A stretch of 64,000 nucleotides of DNA, taken from NCBI GenBank assembly GCA_002337125.1, contig DDFJ01000004.1, positions 2,035,889 through 2,099,888 of the forward strand. The letters run 5' to 3'. The DNA comes from Chitinophagaceae bacterium UBA1931 (GTDB taxonomy: Bacteria > Bacteroidota > Bacteroidia > Chitinophagales > Chitinophagaceae). Position 1 is the stretch's first letter; each line of letters opens with the position of its first letter. A model generated the notes under the pieces. The model made no database searches, was not told the DNA's origin, and worked only from the letters and a program-made list of their open reading frames with translations. Positions 35,352 to 44,775 of this stretch are shown here, in pieces. The position numbers and the translations under genes were made by a program.

Positions 35352-36848
35352 ATGAAAAACCTGTATTATTTTTTTTTATTGTTAACCGGTCACATGTTGA
35401 TTTCATGCACTGCATCAAACAACATTGGCTGGACACCATTAAAAAAATACAGTCCGCAGCAGCTGAAAGAAGATATGCAGGTAATGGAAGAAACGCTGCG
35501 CAACAATCATCCTTCACTCAACTGGTATAACAACGATTCGGTTATTACAGCTTCTTTTCAGAGAGGATACAACCTGCTGAACGACTCATTAACTGAAACA
35601 CAATTCAGGAATGTTGTGGCAGAAACTTTGTTTCCCATCAGGTGCGGGCATACAAGTGTGCAGCCTTCCAAAAAGTATACACAATACCGCAAAGGGAAAA
35701 GAGAAAAATCGTTCCCGCTTGGGATGAAGATCATTAACGATTCCACCCTGGCTGTTACAACCAATCTTAACAGGAGAGATTCGTTAATAAAAACAGGAAC
35801 TAGAATTCTTGCAGTAAATGATCTTACTGCAAAGCAGATCATTGACACATTGCTGCCGCTTGTTTCCATTGATGGCAATTCAAAAAATTTCAGCTATCAA
35901 AACCTCAGCAACAGTTTTACCGGTTATTACAACAGCCGGTTTGGATTGAGCAGTATTTATGAAGTGTTATATGCTGATGAAAGAGGCGTACAGAAAAAAG
36001 CAGTTCTGAAATTATTTAACCCGGCTGCCGATACATTCCGCCGGGCACCAATTGTAATCAACCGTGTTCCTCCACCTGTTCAGCAACAAGAGATAAGTAA
36101 GCACCAGCGGAAATTAATGATGGTGCGAACTTTTACAATTGATTCATCAGGAAAATTTGCAACCCTGCGTTTGAACAGTTTTGGTACTGCTCTTTCAAAA
36201 CATTTTCTCAAAAAAAGTTTTCGCCAGTTAAGAAAAGAACATGTCGGGAATCTGATTCTTGATGTACGGAATAATGGTGGTGGATTGATTAAAACGGCAT
36301 TGTGGTTATCAAAGCAATTGCACCAGGAACCTTTTCTTTTTGCGGACTCTGTTTATTCCAAACACAGAAAAATTATAAGCGACGCACATATCTCCAAACT
36401 TTTTTTTTATAACACAGGTCTGCTTTTTCTCAATAAAAAAATAAATGACAGTGTTTATGCATTCCGGCTTTTCAGCAAAAGGCATTACCAGCCAAACAAA
36501 AACAATTACAAAGGACAGGTGTACCTGTTAACCGGCGGATTTTCTTTTTCTGCAACAACGCTTTTTGCAGCATCAGTTAAAGGATTAAATAATGTAACAA
36601 TTATTGGTGAAGAAACCGGTGGAGCTTATTATGGAAACAATGGTGTGTTTATTCCTGAAATGACTTTGCCCAACACAAAAATAAAAGTACGGCTGCCTTT
36701 ATTCCGGATTGTAAATAACAGGAACTACCCTAAAAACGGAGCTGGCGTTTTACCGGATATTGAAGTAAAGCCTTCGGCTGAAACCATACGACGCAACAGG
36801 GATCCTAAGATGGAAAAAGCATTGGAGTTAATCAATGCGAAAAAATAA
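35352..36848 (+). CDS. S41-family peptidase, lipoprotein
   Basis: 498 residues. A lipobox (LISC, Cys19) suggests a lipid-anchored periplasmic or outer-membrane protein. The N-terminal ~100 residues form a helical region followed by a PDZ-like part (~110-200). The S41 core carries LDVRNNGGG, TGGFSFSATTLFA with the catalytic Ser, and GEETGGAYYGNNG. C-terminal-processing proteases of this family cut exported proteins. Last gene of the monophosphatase-thiL operon; its last 17 bases overlap the convergent nagA. Confidence 0.9.
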   Translation: MKNLYYFFLLLTGHMLISCTASNNIGWTPLKKYSPQQLKEDMQVMEETLRNNHPSLNWYNNDSVITASFQRGYNLLNDSLTETQFRNVVAETLFPIRCGHTSVQPSKKYTQYRKGKREKSFPLGMKIINDSTLAVTTNLNRRDSLIKTGTRILAVNDLTAKQIIDTLLPLVSIDGNSKNFSYQNLSNSFTGYYNSRFGLSSIYEVLYADERGVQKKAVLKLFNPAADTFRRAPIVINRVPPPVQQQEISKHQRKLMMVRTFTIDSSGKFATLRLNSFGTALSKHFLKKSFRQLRKEHVGNLILDVRNNGGGLIKTALWLSKQLHQEPFLFADSVYSKHRKIISDAHISKLFFYNTGLLFLNKKINDSVYAFRLFSKRHYQPNKNNYKGQVYLLTGGFSFSATTLFAASVKGLNNVTIIGEETGGAYYGNNGVFIPEMTLPNTKIKVRLPLFRIVNNRNYPKNGAGVLPDIEVKPSAETIRRNRDPKMEKALELINAKK

Positions 36849-37953
36849 ACTGTCCATCTCTCATTACATTTTCAACGCCGTAATCTTTTGACAATACAAC
36901 CAGATCAGCTTTAAACCCTTTTTCAATTTTCCCCAACTCATTTTCTGCCTGTATAATTCTTGCAGGATACAACGAACCCATGCGTAATGCTTCGGCTTCA
37001 TCAATACCAGCATAGCTGATGCAATTGGTTACAGCTTTGATCATTGTTAATGCCGACCCTGACAATGTTCCATCGGGCAAAACAAAACGATCGCCTTGCA
37101 GCAGGTGTTGATATTCGCCTGCTTTTACTTCTGCCACCGCATCTGTAATAAGGAACAGCCGTTCTTTCATTATTTTTTTACTGATGCTTACAGCTGCAAA
37201 ATCGGTATGAATACCATCACACACAATACTGCTGTTCACAGTTTCGTGATCATAAACAGCACCAACAACACCTGGCGCCCTGCTTTGCAATGGCGACATG
37301 GCATTAAACAAATGTGTTGCTGTTGTAATGTTTTTATTGAACGCATCTGTTGCCTGCTGATAGGTTGCATTGGTATGTCCTGCTGATAAAACAATGCCAT
37401 GATCACTGAGCAGGTTAAGCACTTCATCACTGCAAACTTCAGGAGCAACCGTCATCATTTTTAAAACACCCTCACTTTTATCAATCAGCAACCGCACTTC
37501 ATCAGCTGATGGTTGCCGCACATATTGTGCAAGATGTGCTCCTTTTTTTTCAGCATTGATGTAGGGACCTTCGAGGTGCAGCCCAAGCAAACCGCTTTGA
37601 TGTGATTGCTGAAACTGTTTGACCACTTCAATTCCTTTCAGCATTTTTTCCAGCGAATTGGTTGCCATTGTAATCAGGAATCTTGTACAACCACCGCTCA
37701 CACAATAATCATCTGTTGCAGTCAGTGATTCATCGCTCAGCCCATGTGAAAACAACTTTGCATTGCCGCCATAAATCTGCAGATCAATCAATGCAGGAAC
37801 AAGTTTTTTTCCTTTTAAATCATGAATTGTTGCATATGAAGGAATGTTGGCTGAAGAAACAATTCCCGTTATCAAATCCTGTTCAACCAGTACTGCATGG
37901 TCGTGTACAAAACGTTCGCCCGTAAACACAAGGGCGTTATTAAAAGCAATCAT
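36832..37953 (-). CDS. nagA: N-acetylglucosamine-6-phosphate deacetylase
   Basis: 373 residues, TIM-barrel amidohydrolase. It removes the acetyl group of GlcNAc-6-phosphate during amino-sugar and cell-wall recycling. Metal- and substrate-binding blocks: HLEGPYINAEKKGAH, SAGHTNATYQQ, ATHLFNAM, GIHTDF and the catalytic Asp in FLITDAV. It is 4 bases downstream of the omega-amidase gene on the same strand and overlaps the S41 peptidase gene tail to tail by 17 bases. Confidence 0.95.
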   Translation of the reverse strand: MIAFNNALVFTGERFVHDHAVLVEQDLITGIVSSANIPSYATIHDLKGKKLVPALIDLQIYGGNAKLFSHGLSDESLTATDDYCVSGGCTRFLITMATNSLEKMLKGIEVVKQFQQSHQSGLLGLHLEGPYINAEKKGAHLAQYVRQPSADEVRLLIDKSEGVLKMMTVAPEVCSDEVLNLLSDHGIVLSAGHTNATYQQATDAFNKNITTATHLFNAMSPLQSRAPGVVGAVYDHETVNSSIVCDGIHTDFAAVSISKKIMKERLFLITDAVAEVKAGEYQHLLQGDRFVLPDGTLSGSALTMIKAVTNCISYAGIDEAEALRMGSLYPARIIQAENELGKIEKGFKADLVVLSKDYGVENVMRDGQFIFSH

Positions 37954-37957
37954 CGGG

Positions 37958-38779
37958 TTAAGGTATTATTGTAAAGTCATCCGCATCTTTCAGGAACGGA
38001 AACTTTGTTCGCACATCCTGCAGTTTTTCTTTTGACAATGTGATGGTATAAATATCTTCTTCGTGTTCTTTTTCATACAGCACTTCACCAAGCGCATCAA
38101 TAACCATGCTGTTGCCGCTGTGATAAATATTATTTCCGTCGTTGCCAGTCCTGTTCACCCCAATTACATAGCATTGATTTTCGATAGCTCTTGCAGTTAA
38201 CAATGTTTTCCATACATGCAATCTTCTTTCAGGCCAGTTGGCAACATAAATCAATACATCAAATTCTGTTTCATCATAAGGCGATTGTCTTGCCCACACA
38301 GGGAAACGAAGATCATAACATACCTGCAGGTTAATTTTCCATCCATTAACCGAAGCAATTAAACGCTTGCTTCCCGCAGTGTATTGCTGGTCTTCGCCTG
38401 CAAAAGCAAAGCGGTGACGCTTATCATAAACACCACACTGTCCGTTGGGTAACATCCAGATGAGGCGGTTGTAATAATTGGTTGTGGCAGTTTTTCCAGA
38501 GTGAGCTGCATCTGTTGTTTCTTTAATGATAACACTGCCAGTAAGTATAACCCGTTTTTCTGCAGCAATCCTTCTCATCCATTCAACAGTTGGTCCGTTC
38601 ATCTCTTCTGCAAGATTTGCCGGACTCATGCTGAAACCAGTGCTGAACATTTCTGGCAACACCACTACCTGCGTAGGATGCTGAATTGATTTGATCTTCT
38701 CTTCCAGCATTTGCAGGTTCGCTTCTTTATCTTCCCAATGAAGCTGCGTTTGTATTAATGTAAAAGTGAGATGGCTCAT
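37958..38779 (-). CDS. Carbon-nitrogen hydrolase, omega-amidase (YafV/Nit2) type
   Basis: 273 residues. The Glu-Lys-Cys triad of the nitrilase superfamily is present: LPEMF, YDKRH and QVCYDLRFP. Two further blocks, ANWPERR and IGVNRTGNDGN, favour the YafV-like omega-amidases that hydrolyse 2-oxoglutaramate or 2-oxosuccinamate during metabolite repair. Cytoplasmic. First gene of a two-gene unit with nagA. Upstream GAACTTTAC resembles a -7 element with mismatches. Confidence 0.92.
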   Translation of the reverse strand: MSHLTFTLIQTQLHWEDKEANLQMLEEKIKSIQHPTQVVVLPEMFSTGFSMSPANLAEEMNGPTVEWMRRIAAEKRVILTGSVIIKETTDAAHSGKTATTNYYNRLIWMLPNGQCGVYDKRHRFAFAGEDQQYTAGSKRLIASVNGWKINLQVCYDLRFPVWARQSPYDETEFDVLIYVANWPERRLHVWKTLLTARAIENQCYVIGVNRTGNDGNNIYHSGNSMVIDALGEVLYEKEHEEDIYTITLSKEKLQDVRTKFPFLKDADDFTIIP

Positions 38780-38799
38780 ACTGTAAAGTTCGAAAATCT

Positions 38800-39783
38800 T
38801 CAGCGAAAACGAAAGCTTAAACCAAAAGCTCCGTAAAATTCAGCCTTATCAATCATTGAGCGGGCTTCTCTCTGCTTCACCGTGTATACAATGGAAAAGG
38901 CTGTTTGTTTCCAGGAAAAAACAGCTCCGCCCTTTATAACATAAATCAATGGATGGAGGGGAGCAACATAATATCCTTTATCCTGCCTGAACAAGCCTCC
39001 CTGAACAGTGGCATTATAAGCCTGCGCAGTAAGCAACGATTCAAGAAAAAAAATTGATTCGCATTTGTTTGTTAACACATTTCCGGCGGTGCCAAGATTG
39101 CCACTCCAGAATGCACTTTCAGCTTCTTTTCTAAGCTTGCCGAACTTCAATAAAAAGCCGGCAGAAGCATTGGTAAATGTGTTGCCCAAGGATGCTTTGC
39201 CTGCAAGATGAAGCGAAACATTTTGAACATCTTTGTTCAGTAAAGAATGATAGTATTGAAGAGATGTATTAACACCCATTTCATTTTTCAACTGAAAGCC
39301 CCAGCCATAAACATTATACAACCTCATCAGTTTATGATAACCCGTTTGCACTTCTTTGCCCAATGCGCCCGGACCAAGAATACCAACAGTTGCATCATAT
39401 AACAACACATCATTACTGTTTTTGAATTTTGTTTTACCGAAAGAAGCATACAACCAACCTGCATACGGACGGTCGAGTGTTGTAAGCACTTCAGCATTTG
39501 AATGACGGTTGAACCAGGAGTTATAAATCATTTGCCCGGCTTCAAACCGGTTGATTGTTTTTACATTATTGCTCTGTGTATTTGCTTTCTGCAACCAGTT
39601 GTAACGGATAAAAAGACCATTGGTATAATACCTGTCGTGCTCAGTAAAATTGTAGTTATCGTTTTCGGTAATAACGGAAAGTTCTTTAGAAACTCCTGCT
39701 GTTTCTTTTTGTGCGGACACTTTTGTTTGAAATAAAAAAAGCAGCAGAACTGCCAACAGATTTTTAGGCAACATAAGCTGCAA
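38800..39783 (-). CDS. Lipid A deacylase, LpxR family
   Basis: 327 residues (324 from the internal ATG at 39774) with a signal peptide ending near VSAQ. LpxR is an outer-membrane barrel that removes the 3'-acyloxyacyl group of lipid A. Conserved active-site pieces are visible: ENDNYNFTEHDRYYTNG (Asn-Asp), RPYAGWLY and EVQTGYHKL with the catalytic His. Terminal FRFR fits a barrel end. The gene is divergent from the barrel protein gene at 39884. Confidence 0.85.
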   Translation of the reverse strand: MQLMLPKNLLAVLLLFLFQTKVSAQKETAGVSKELSVITENDNYNFTEHDRYYTNGLFIRYNWLQKANTQSNNVKTINRFEAGQMIYNSWFNRHSNAEVLTTLDRPYAGWLYASFGKTKFKNSNDVLLYDATVGILGPGALGKEVQTGYHKLMRLYNVYGWGFQLKNEMGVNTSLQYYHSLLNKDVQNVSLHLAGKASLGNTFTNASAGFLLKFGKLRKEAESAFWSGNLGTAGNVLTNKCESIFFLESLLTAQAYNATVQGGLFRQDKGYYVAPLHPLIYVIKGGAVFSWKQTAFSIVYTVKQREARSMIDKAEFYGAFGLSFRFR

Positions 39784-39883
39784 GAATAGTCAAAAAAACA
39801 GAACGGTTACAATACAACGATGATAAATTAACGTAATTTCAGCTTTCAATAGCCAGCCTTTGCTTTAACCAAAACCAGTTTAT

Positions 39884-40732
39884 ATGCGCAAAGGATTATT
39901 TCTGATGGCTTTTGTTTTTTCCTTTTTCACAGTTTGTGCTCAGCCATATGTTGACATTGTAAATGTGCGTTACATGTCATCGCCCGACAATGGTTTGTTC
40001 AGGCGTAATCAAACACCCAACAGCTATCAGTACAATGATGTAGATCTTACGCTTCCCATTCAATTCAAAAAAAGCGGAACAATACTGGTCTTCAGCCCAT
40101 CATTTGAAAACTGGCAGGCAAAGGTTGAAGATTCGAGAACCGTTTTTCCATCGGGAATTGCGTTGCCCGTTACGTTGTTAACGCCACTTAAAAACAAAAA
40201 GTTTCTGCTGAACACAACTGCCATTGTAAGAAACAACGGAGAAAAATTTTCATTGCCCAATACGTTCCAGGCTGGTGGATTATTCCTGTTAAACTATAAA
40301 GTCAATGATAAGCTTACAGTAAAAGGTGGACTTTATTACAACCGTGAAGCGTTTGGCAATTTCTTTATGCCACTTGGTGGTATTGATTACAAACCCGACA
40401 GCACATTAAACATCTGGGGCACATTGCCCGGTTCGTTCTTTATTGAAAAGCGTTTTAAAAAGTGGTTATATGCAGGTGTAACGTTTAAGGCAGTAACCAG
40501 CAGTTATCAATTATTCGGTTTGCATTACCTGCACATCAACGATAACCAGTTAAGCCTGTTTACAGATGTTTATCTCACCAAAAATTTCGTGTTGAATGCA
40601 GAGGCAGGGCATAGCATTCTGCGCCGTTTAAGAATCGGGAACACAGGAAAAATTAAAGATTACAGTTTCGATGCAAAATCAAACGATAATTATCTTTTCC
40701 GCATTTCTGCAGCTTACAGAATCAGGATGTGA
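39884..40732 (+). CDS. Putative outer-membrane beta-barrel protein, DUF6268-like
   Basis: 282 residues with a signal peptide (cleavage near TVCAQ). The rest alternates short hydrophobic/polar stretches with many aromatic residues and ends in AAYRIRM, typical of a barrel. The match to DUF6268 is from memory of the family's layout, so it is moderate. Function unknown. Its stop codon touches the stop of the convergent PorG-like gene with no base in between. Confidence 0.75.
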   Translation: MRKGLFLMAFVFSFFTVCAQPYVDIVNVRYMSSPDNGLFRRNQTPNSYQYNDVDLTLPIQFKKSGTILVFSPSFENWQAKVEDSRTVFPSGIALPVTLLTPLKNKKFLLNTTAIVRNNGEKFSLPNTFQAGGLFLLNYKVNDKLTVKGGLYYNREAFGNFFMPLGGIDYKPDSTLNIWGTLPGSFFIEKRFKKWLYAGVTFKAVTSSYQLFGLHYLHINDNQLSLFTDVYLTKNFVLNAEAGHSILRRLRIGNTGKIKDYSFDAKSNDNYLFRISAAYRIRM

Positions 40733-41575
40733 TTAAAATGCAGAAGGACATTTGTAAGATGTAATACTGAAAGTAACACCTACCATCGCCATTACATATT
40801 TATCTTTTTGTCCACTGAAGCCACGCTGGCTTCCTGCAGTGCCTATCCTCGTTCCTGTTTCATAACTTCTGTCCTGTAAATAATAAGCAGGAGAACCTAC
40901 AGGAAACGCTGCAAGTCCGGCATATGTTTTAGAAACATCATCCAGGTAATCAGTAGTTGTAAAACGGTTGGAGATTTCAAAGTTGAGATTCACCTTTGAG
41001 TTCAATGCATATTTAATTCCTATACCAAAAGGAAATGCAAATGCCATGGGTGAATATTGTTTTCGGTCAGGATAAACTGAAGATCCCTGGCCTTCTGTTC
41101 CCAATGGACGTAAATAATATTTTGTTCCGTTTAAGTAGGCATAAGGGTCGAAGTTAAAAACACCTACACCAAGAGTCAGGTAAGGTGTAAAACGTTCGCC
41201 CGGATTGGTGGGGTTGAAGCGGAAGAAGTTGAAATCGCCCTGCACCATAATTTCAAAAAGATTGGTATTGAAACTAAGGTTACGGCGCATCTGAAACTCG
41301 TTTGATTTTTCATAAACATCACTGTAGCCAAGCTGTGCGTAGTTAACACCAATTCTGAAGGCAGAATAATTATTCAGCTGTTTACGAAAGAAAACACCTG
41401 CAGCGATTTTGGGGCGGTTAATTCGTGTATTTGGATTCAGATCACCAAAATAATGAGCAGCACCAAGCTGCACTCCAAATTCACCTTCGTGGCGGTATCC
41501 TTCATATTGCGCATTGGCAGCAAATGATGTATGCAGCAGCGCAATTGTGAGTAAGCAATAAATAAGTCGTTTCAT
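40733..41575 (-). CDS. porG: PorG-like outer-membrane protein (DUF6089), T9SS component
   Basis: 280 residues from ATG 41575 (the frame runs on to 41650, but MKRLIYCLLTIALLHTS starts a clean signal peptide ending at ANAQ). The mature part begins GEFGVQLGAAHYFGDLNP, the DUF6089 hallmark, and is barrel-like. In Porphyromonas gingivalis PorG lies next to the periplasmic ring of the type IX secretion system. The adjoining NAD kinase gene supports the assignment, since DUF6089 genes follow nadK in many Bacteroidota genomes (recollection). The uppS and bamA genes that often come next are not here. Confidence 0.75.
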   Translation of the reverse strand: MKRLIYCLLTIALLHTSFAANAQYEGYRHEGEFGVQLGAAHYFGDLNPNTRINRPKIAAGVFFRKQLNNYSAFRIGVNYAQLGYSDVYEKSNEFQMRRNLSFNTNLFEIMVQGDFNFFRFNPTNPGERFTPYLTLGVGVFNFDPYAYLNGTKYYLRPLGTEGQGSSVYPDRKQYSPMAFAFPFGIGIKYALNSKVNLNFEISNRFTTTDYLDDVSKTYAGLAAFPVGSPAYYLQDRSYETGTRIGTAGSQRGFSGQKDKYVMAMVGVTFSITSYKCPSAF

Positions 41576-41625
41576 CAGGAAAGTATTCTCAAAATGTAAT
41601 AACGTAAAGATCATGCTTTTTCTTA

Positions 41626-42504
41626 TCAGTTGCGCCTGTCTAATCCCCATGATAATTTATTTCTGAGGGTTTGAAGAAAATTATTTTCGTTCAAACGTAT
41701 AAGATTGATTGAAAAATCTTCTTTTTTAACTGCCAGCTGAATACTCCTGTTTACAATTTCCTTGCGGGCATCAAGCGTACACAGGAAGCTGTCAGCACGA
41801 CCTTCAATCTCAAATGAAATTACATTGTTATCAGGAACAACAATTGGTCTTACATTCAGGTTGTGGGGTGCCACAGGCGTTATAACAAAGCTTCCCGATT
41901 CGGGAAATACAACAGGGCCATTACAGCTTAATGAATAGCCGGTAGATCCGGTTGGTGTTGAAACAATCAAACCATCAGCCCAATAAGTATTGAGAAATTC
42001 ACCATTAAGGTATGTGTGAATTTTTATCATGGATGATGTGTCAAGCTTGTGAATGGTAAACTCATTTAAACCGTATGGCGTTTCACCAAACAACGGTTCA
42101 TTGCTGTTGAGATGAATAAGCGTTCTCTCGTCTTTTACAAACGTGTGATTTTTTAAAGCAGCTACAGCAGTGCCCATTTCTTTGCGGCCAAGACTTGCAA
42201 GAAAACCAAGGCGGCCGAAGTTAATACCGAGCATTGGAATATTACGGTTGCGGACCAGCGTTACAGTATCCAGCAAAGTACCATCGCCACCAAGACTGAT
42301 CATACATTCAATCGAATCATCAAGGTCGTTGGAAGAATGGAACAATTGGGGTTCGTTTGCAAACGAGATTTCGTTTTTTATCTGCTCATAAAGTCCGCTG
42401 AAAATAATTGCTTTAATGTGATTGGCTTCCAGTTCATGCACAAGTTTCTGCACATCTTCCCGTTGCTCCGATTCATAAACCCTGCTGTAAATAGCTACTT
42501 TCAT
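41626..42504 (-). CDS. nadK: NAD kinase
   Basis: 292 residues from ATG 42504 (frame open to 42624). It phosphorylates NAD to NADP with ATP. The GGDGT motif (SLGGDGTLL), the NFGRLGFLA block and STPTGSTGYSLSCNGP are diagnostic. Cytoplasmic. It sits 50 bases upstream of porG on the same strand and after the Omp85-like gene by 37 bases. Gap to porG contains a near-consensus TACATTTTG. Confidence 0.95.
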   Translation of the reverse strand: MKVAIYSRVYESEQREDVQKLVHELEANHIKAIIFSGLYEQIKNEISFANEPQLFHSSNDLDDSIECMISLGGDGTLLDTVTLVRNRNIPMLGINFGRLGFLASLGRKEMGTAVAALKNHTFVKDERTLIHLNSNEPLFGETPYGLNEFTIHKLDTSSMIKIHTYLNGEFLNTYWADGLIVSTPTGSTGYSLSCNGPVVFPESGSFVITPVAPHNLNVRPIVVPDNNVISFEIEGRADSFLCTLDARKEIVNRSIQLAVKKEDFSINLIRLNENNFLQTLRNKLSWGLDRRN

Positions 42505-42541
42505 CCGTAATATTTTTAAACCCGCTGTATTTTTGAAGTGC

Positions 42542-44035
42542 TTAAAAGTCTTTCCGTATATGTAAAAATATACCCTTTTGGCCCAACTGGTTAAATGAAT
42601 ATTCAATCCTGGCAACAAAATCATAATAACTCAGCACATCAAAACCGGCACCGTATGTGTAAAGGAATTTATTATTAAGCATATTGGTTGTGTACTCCGG
42701 TAAATAGCTTGCACCAATATCGCCATATACTTTCGCAATTATCTTAAACGGAATTTTCCTGTACTTCTCATTTTTAAATCCTGTCGGCACATTTATATGC
42801 AGTATTTCCTGTCGTACAGTTCCTTTTAACATAGCCGAGTGCACACCATCAATCACATAATATTCTAGTCCACGTAAAAACCATTCACCATAACCCATTG
42901 CTCCAAGATTATAAAGTGGTTGTTTAAACGGTACTTTCACCATGTAATAACCAACAGCTGATACAGAAGTTGTTTTTGTTAACTCAAAAAACTTTCCTGC
43001 CTTGCCGTTAAACTGCCACAGGTTCATATCTTTCGCACCCAATCCTCTCTGTACAAAACTTCCCTGAAATGCAAATCCTTTCCATGGATAAACAATGTTG
43101 TTAACATTGTAGTATTGATAGGCATAAATGAACTCAGCAAATTCCTGTTTTGTTTTGTTGCCGGTAAAATAGGGGATATAATTTTTTGACGGGTTATCAC
43201 GAATGATGTGGCTAACGGTATCAGCAATCTGCTCGTTATTATAACTTAACCTGAACTGGTGACGGTTGTTAACGCCTTTACGTATAGAGAACCCAACTTC
43301 AGCTTTAATTGTGCGCTTTACAAACCCTCTTATATCGCCGTTTGTAGCAGGGAAGAATACCTGTTTATTCTGATCGGTAGCATATGCAAGCTGGCGGCCC
43401 TCTTTATAATACAATCCAACAAGAAAACCTTTTTCCAGTTTCCTGTCGGCATAAGGTTGTTCGTAAGTAATGGAGTGTTCTCTTGAATAACCATTTACAA
43501 ATGATGCAGTGAGCCTGTCTCTTCGTCCCGAAACATTATCCCAGTTAAGCTTTGCACCATAGTTTACACGTTCAAGACTTCCGTTTTGTTCCATAATCCA
43601 CTGGTTGGGATTACGGTCAACCAATTTGAAATAAGGAAAGGGGAAAATATACCAACGCTCTTTTACATCAAACACCACATCAATATAATTACCTTCTTTC
43701 TTTTCAATACAAGGCAACACTTCAAGAAACAACTGCGTGTTTACAATATTAATTCTTGCCTGTTCAATTTCATCATAAAGCTGGTTACTTAAAACTTTCG
43801 ATCCGTTTCTGAACGGCATTTCACGGAGAACAATATATGTTCTTGTTTTTTTAAGCCCAGTGATTGTTACGGAACGGATAATGATATCTGTTGAGTCGGG
43901 GAAAAGTGCAACGGTATTCTTAAGTGCTGCTCTTGCCTTGTTCAATACAACTGATGGTTGAGCAGAGAGCCTTGAAGCCCTGATACCCATCATTAAAAGA
44001 AAAAAAAAGACAAAAGCACTTTTAGTTATCATCAT
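42542..44035 (-). CDS. Omp85-superfamily (BamA/TamA-like) protein with a single POTRA
   Basis: 497 residues from ATG 44035; a second ATG is 3 bases on. A signal peptide precedes Ala-Gln near 25. Residues ~45-125 form one POTRA-like domain (IIIRSVTITGLKKT ... QLFLEVLPCI), and the remainder is a barrel ending YSFNQLGQKGIFLHIRKDF. BamA has five POTRAs and is much longer, so this is a short relative. Substrate of insertion or lipid transport is unknown. It lies between the CBS gene and nadK, a position where other Bacteroidota do not usually carry it (recollection). Confidence 0.8.
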   Translation of the reverse strand: MMITKSAFVFFFLLMMGIRASRLSAQPSVVLNKARAALKNTVALFPDSTDIIIRSVTITGLKKTRTYIVLREMPFRNGSKVLSNQLYDEIEQARINIVNTQLFLEVLPCIEKKEGNYIDVVFDVKERWYIFPFPYFKLVDRNPNQWIMEQNGSLERVNYGAKLNWDNVSGRRDRLTASFVNGYSREHSITYEQPYADRKLEKGFLVGLYYKEGRQLAYATDQNKQVFFPATNGDIRGFVKRTIKAEVGFSIRKGVNNRHQFRLSYNNEQIADTVSHIIRDNPSKNYIPYFTGNKTKQEFAEFIYAYQYYNVNNIVYPWKGFAFQGSFVQRGLGAKDMNLWQFNGKAGKFFELTKTTSVSAVGYYMVKVPFKQPLYNLGAMGYGEWFLRGLEYYVIDGVHSAMLKGTVRQEILHINVPTGFKNEKYRKIPFKIIAKVYGDIGASYLPEYTTNMLNNKFLYTYGAGFDVLSYYDFVARIEYSFNQLGQKGIFLHIRKDF

Positions 44036-44100
44036 GCACACAAAATAGCTGACTGTAAATTTAGCCAGATTTGACCAAAAAAGAAGGGACAAGCAGTACC

Positions 44101-44760
44101 TTAAATGTTAAGATAATTGATAAGATGGTCGTAGTTTTCCTTCAGTTCCTCTTCTGAAAGATTTTCGCCAAAATAATGAACGATGTTGTATTGGTAACGT
44201 TCAAATGAAGCAAGAATATCCTGTATATCGCTTTTATTCACTTTAATTGCAACCATCAGCTCACCTGTTGAACCATCGGTCCAGGTGTTAAGATGAATTA
44301 TTCTTGCATTATTTGATTCAACAATGCGGCCAATTTCAGACAAATAGAAACTATTGGGCTGCATCTGAAAAATGATGATGCCACCGGGAACTGCAGCAGA
44401 GTTGTAATGCGATGCTGCCCATAATAATTCTTCCTGTGTTAACACACCCATCAGCTCACCGGTTTCTTTTACAACAGGTAATAAATCAAGCTGACGTTGG
44501 TGCATTATTTTAAGAGGAACAAGAAAAAAGTCGGAGGGGCTGACATGCACAGGGTTGATACCTTGCAGGTGTTTTTCAATCAACTCGTTTTCATCTGCAT
44601 CTTCAAGATCGCCTTCGTCAATAAGACCAGCATAAACCTGGTTGTTAACCACGGGTAATTGCTGAACCTTATTATCCTGCATTAATTCAAGCGCCAGCCG
44701 AACGGTATCTGTGGTTTGCAAAACCGGGATGCTGTTTGTTATGAGTTCGGCTGCTGTCAT
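44101..44760 (-). CDS. CBS-domain protein
   Basis: 219 residues: two CBS domains (about 3-55 and 68-120) followed by a ~90-residue ACT-like C-terminal part (GGIIIFQMQPNSFYLSEIGRIV). CBS pairs bind adenine nucleotides and regulate partners, so a regulatory role is expected but the partner is unknown. It lies 15 bases after the alpha/beta hydrolase gene and in the same operon as the Omp85-like gene. Confidence 0.88.
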   Translation of the reverse strand: MTAAELITNSIPVLQTTDTVRLALELMQDNKVQQLPVVNNQVYAGLIDEGDLEDADENELIEKHLQGINPVHVSPSDFFLVPLKIMHQRQLDLLPVVKETGELMGVLTQEELLWAASHYNSAAVPGGIIIFQMQPNSFYLSEIGRIVESNNARIIHLNTWTDGSTGELMVAIKVNKSDIQDILASFERYQYNIVHYFGENLSEEELKENYDHLINYLNI

Positions 44761-44775
44761 TTATTTTGTTTGTGT

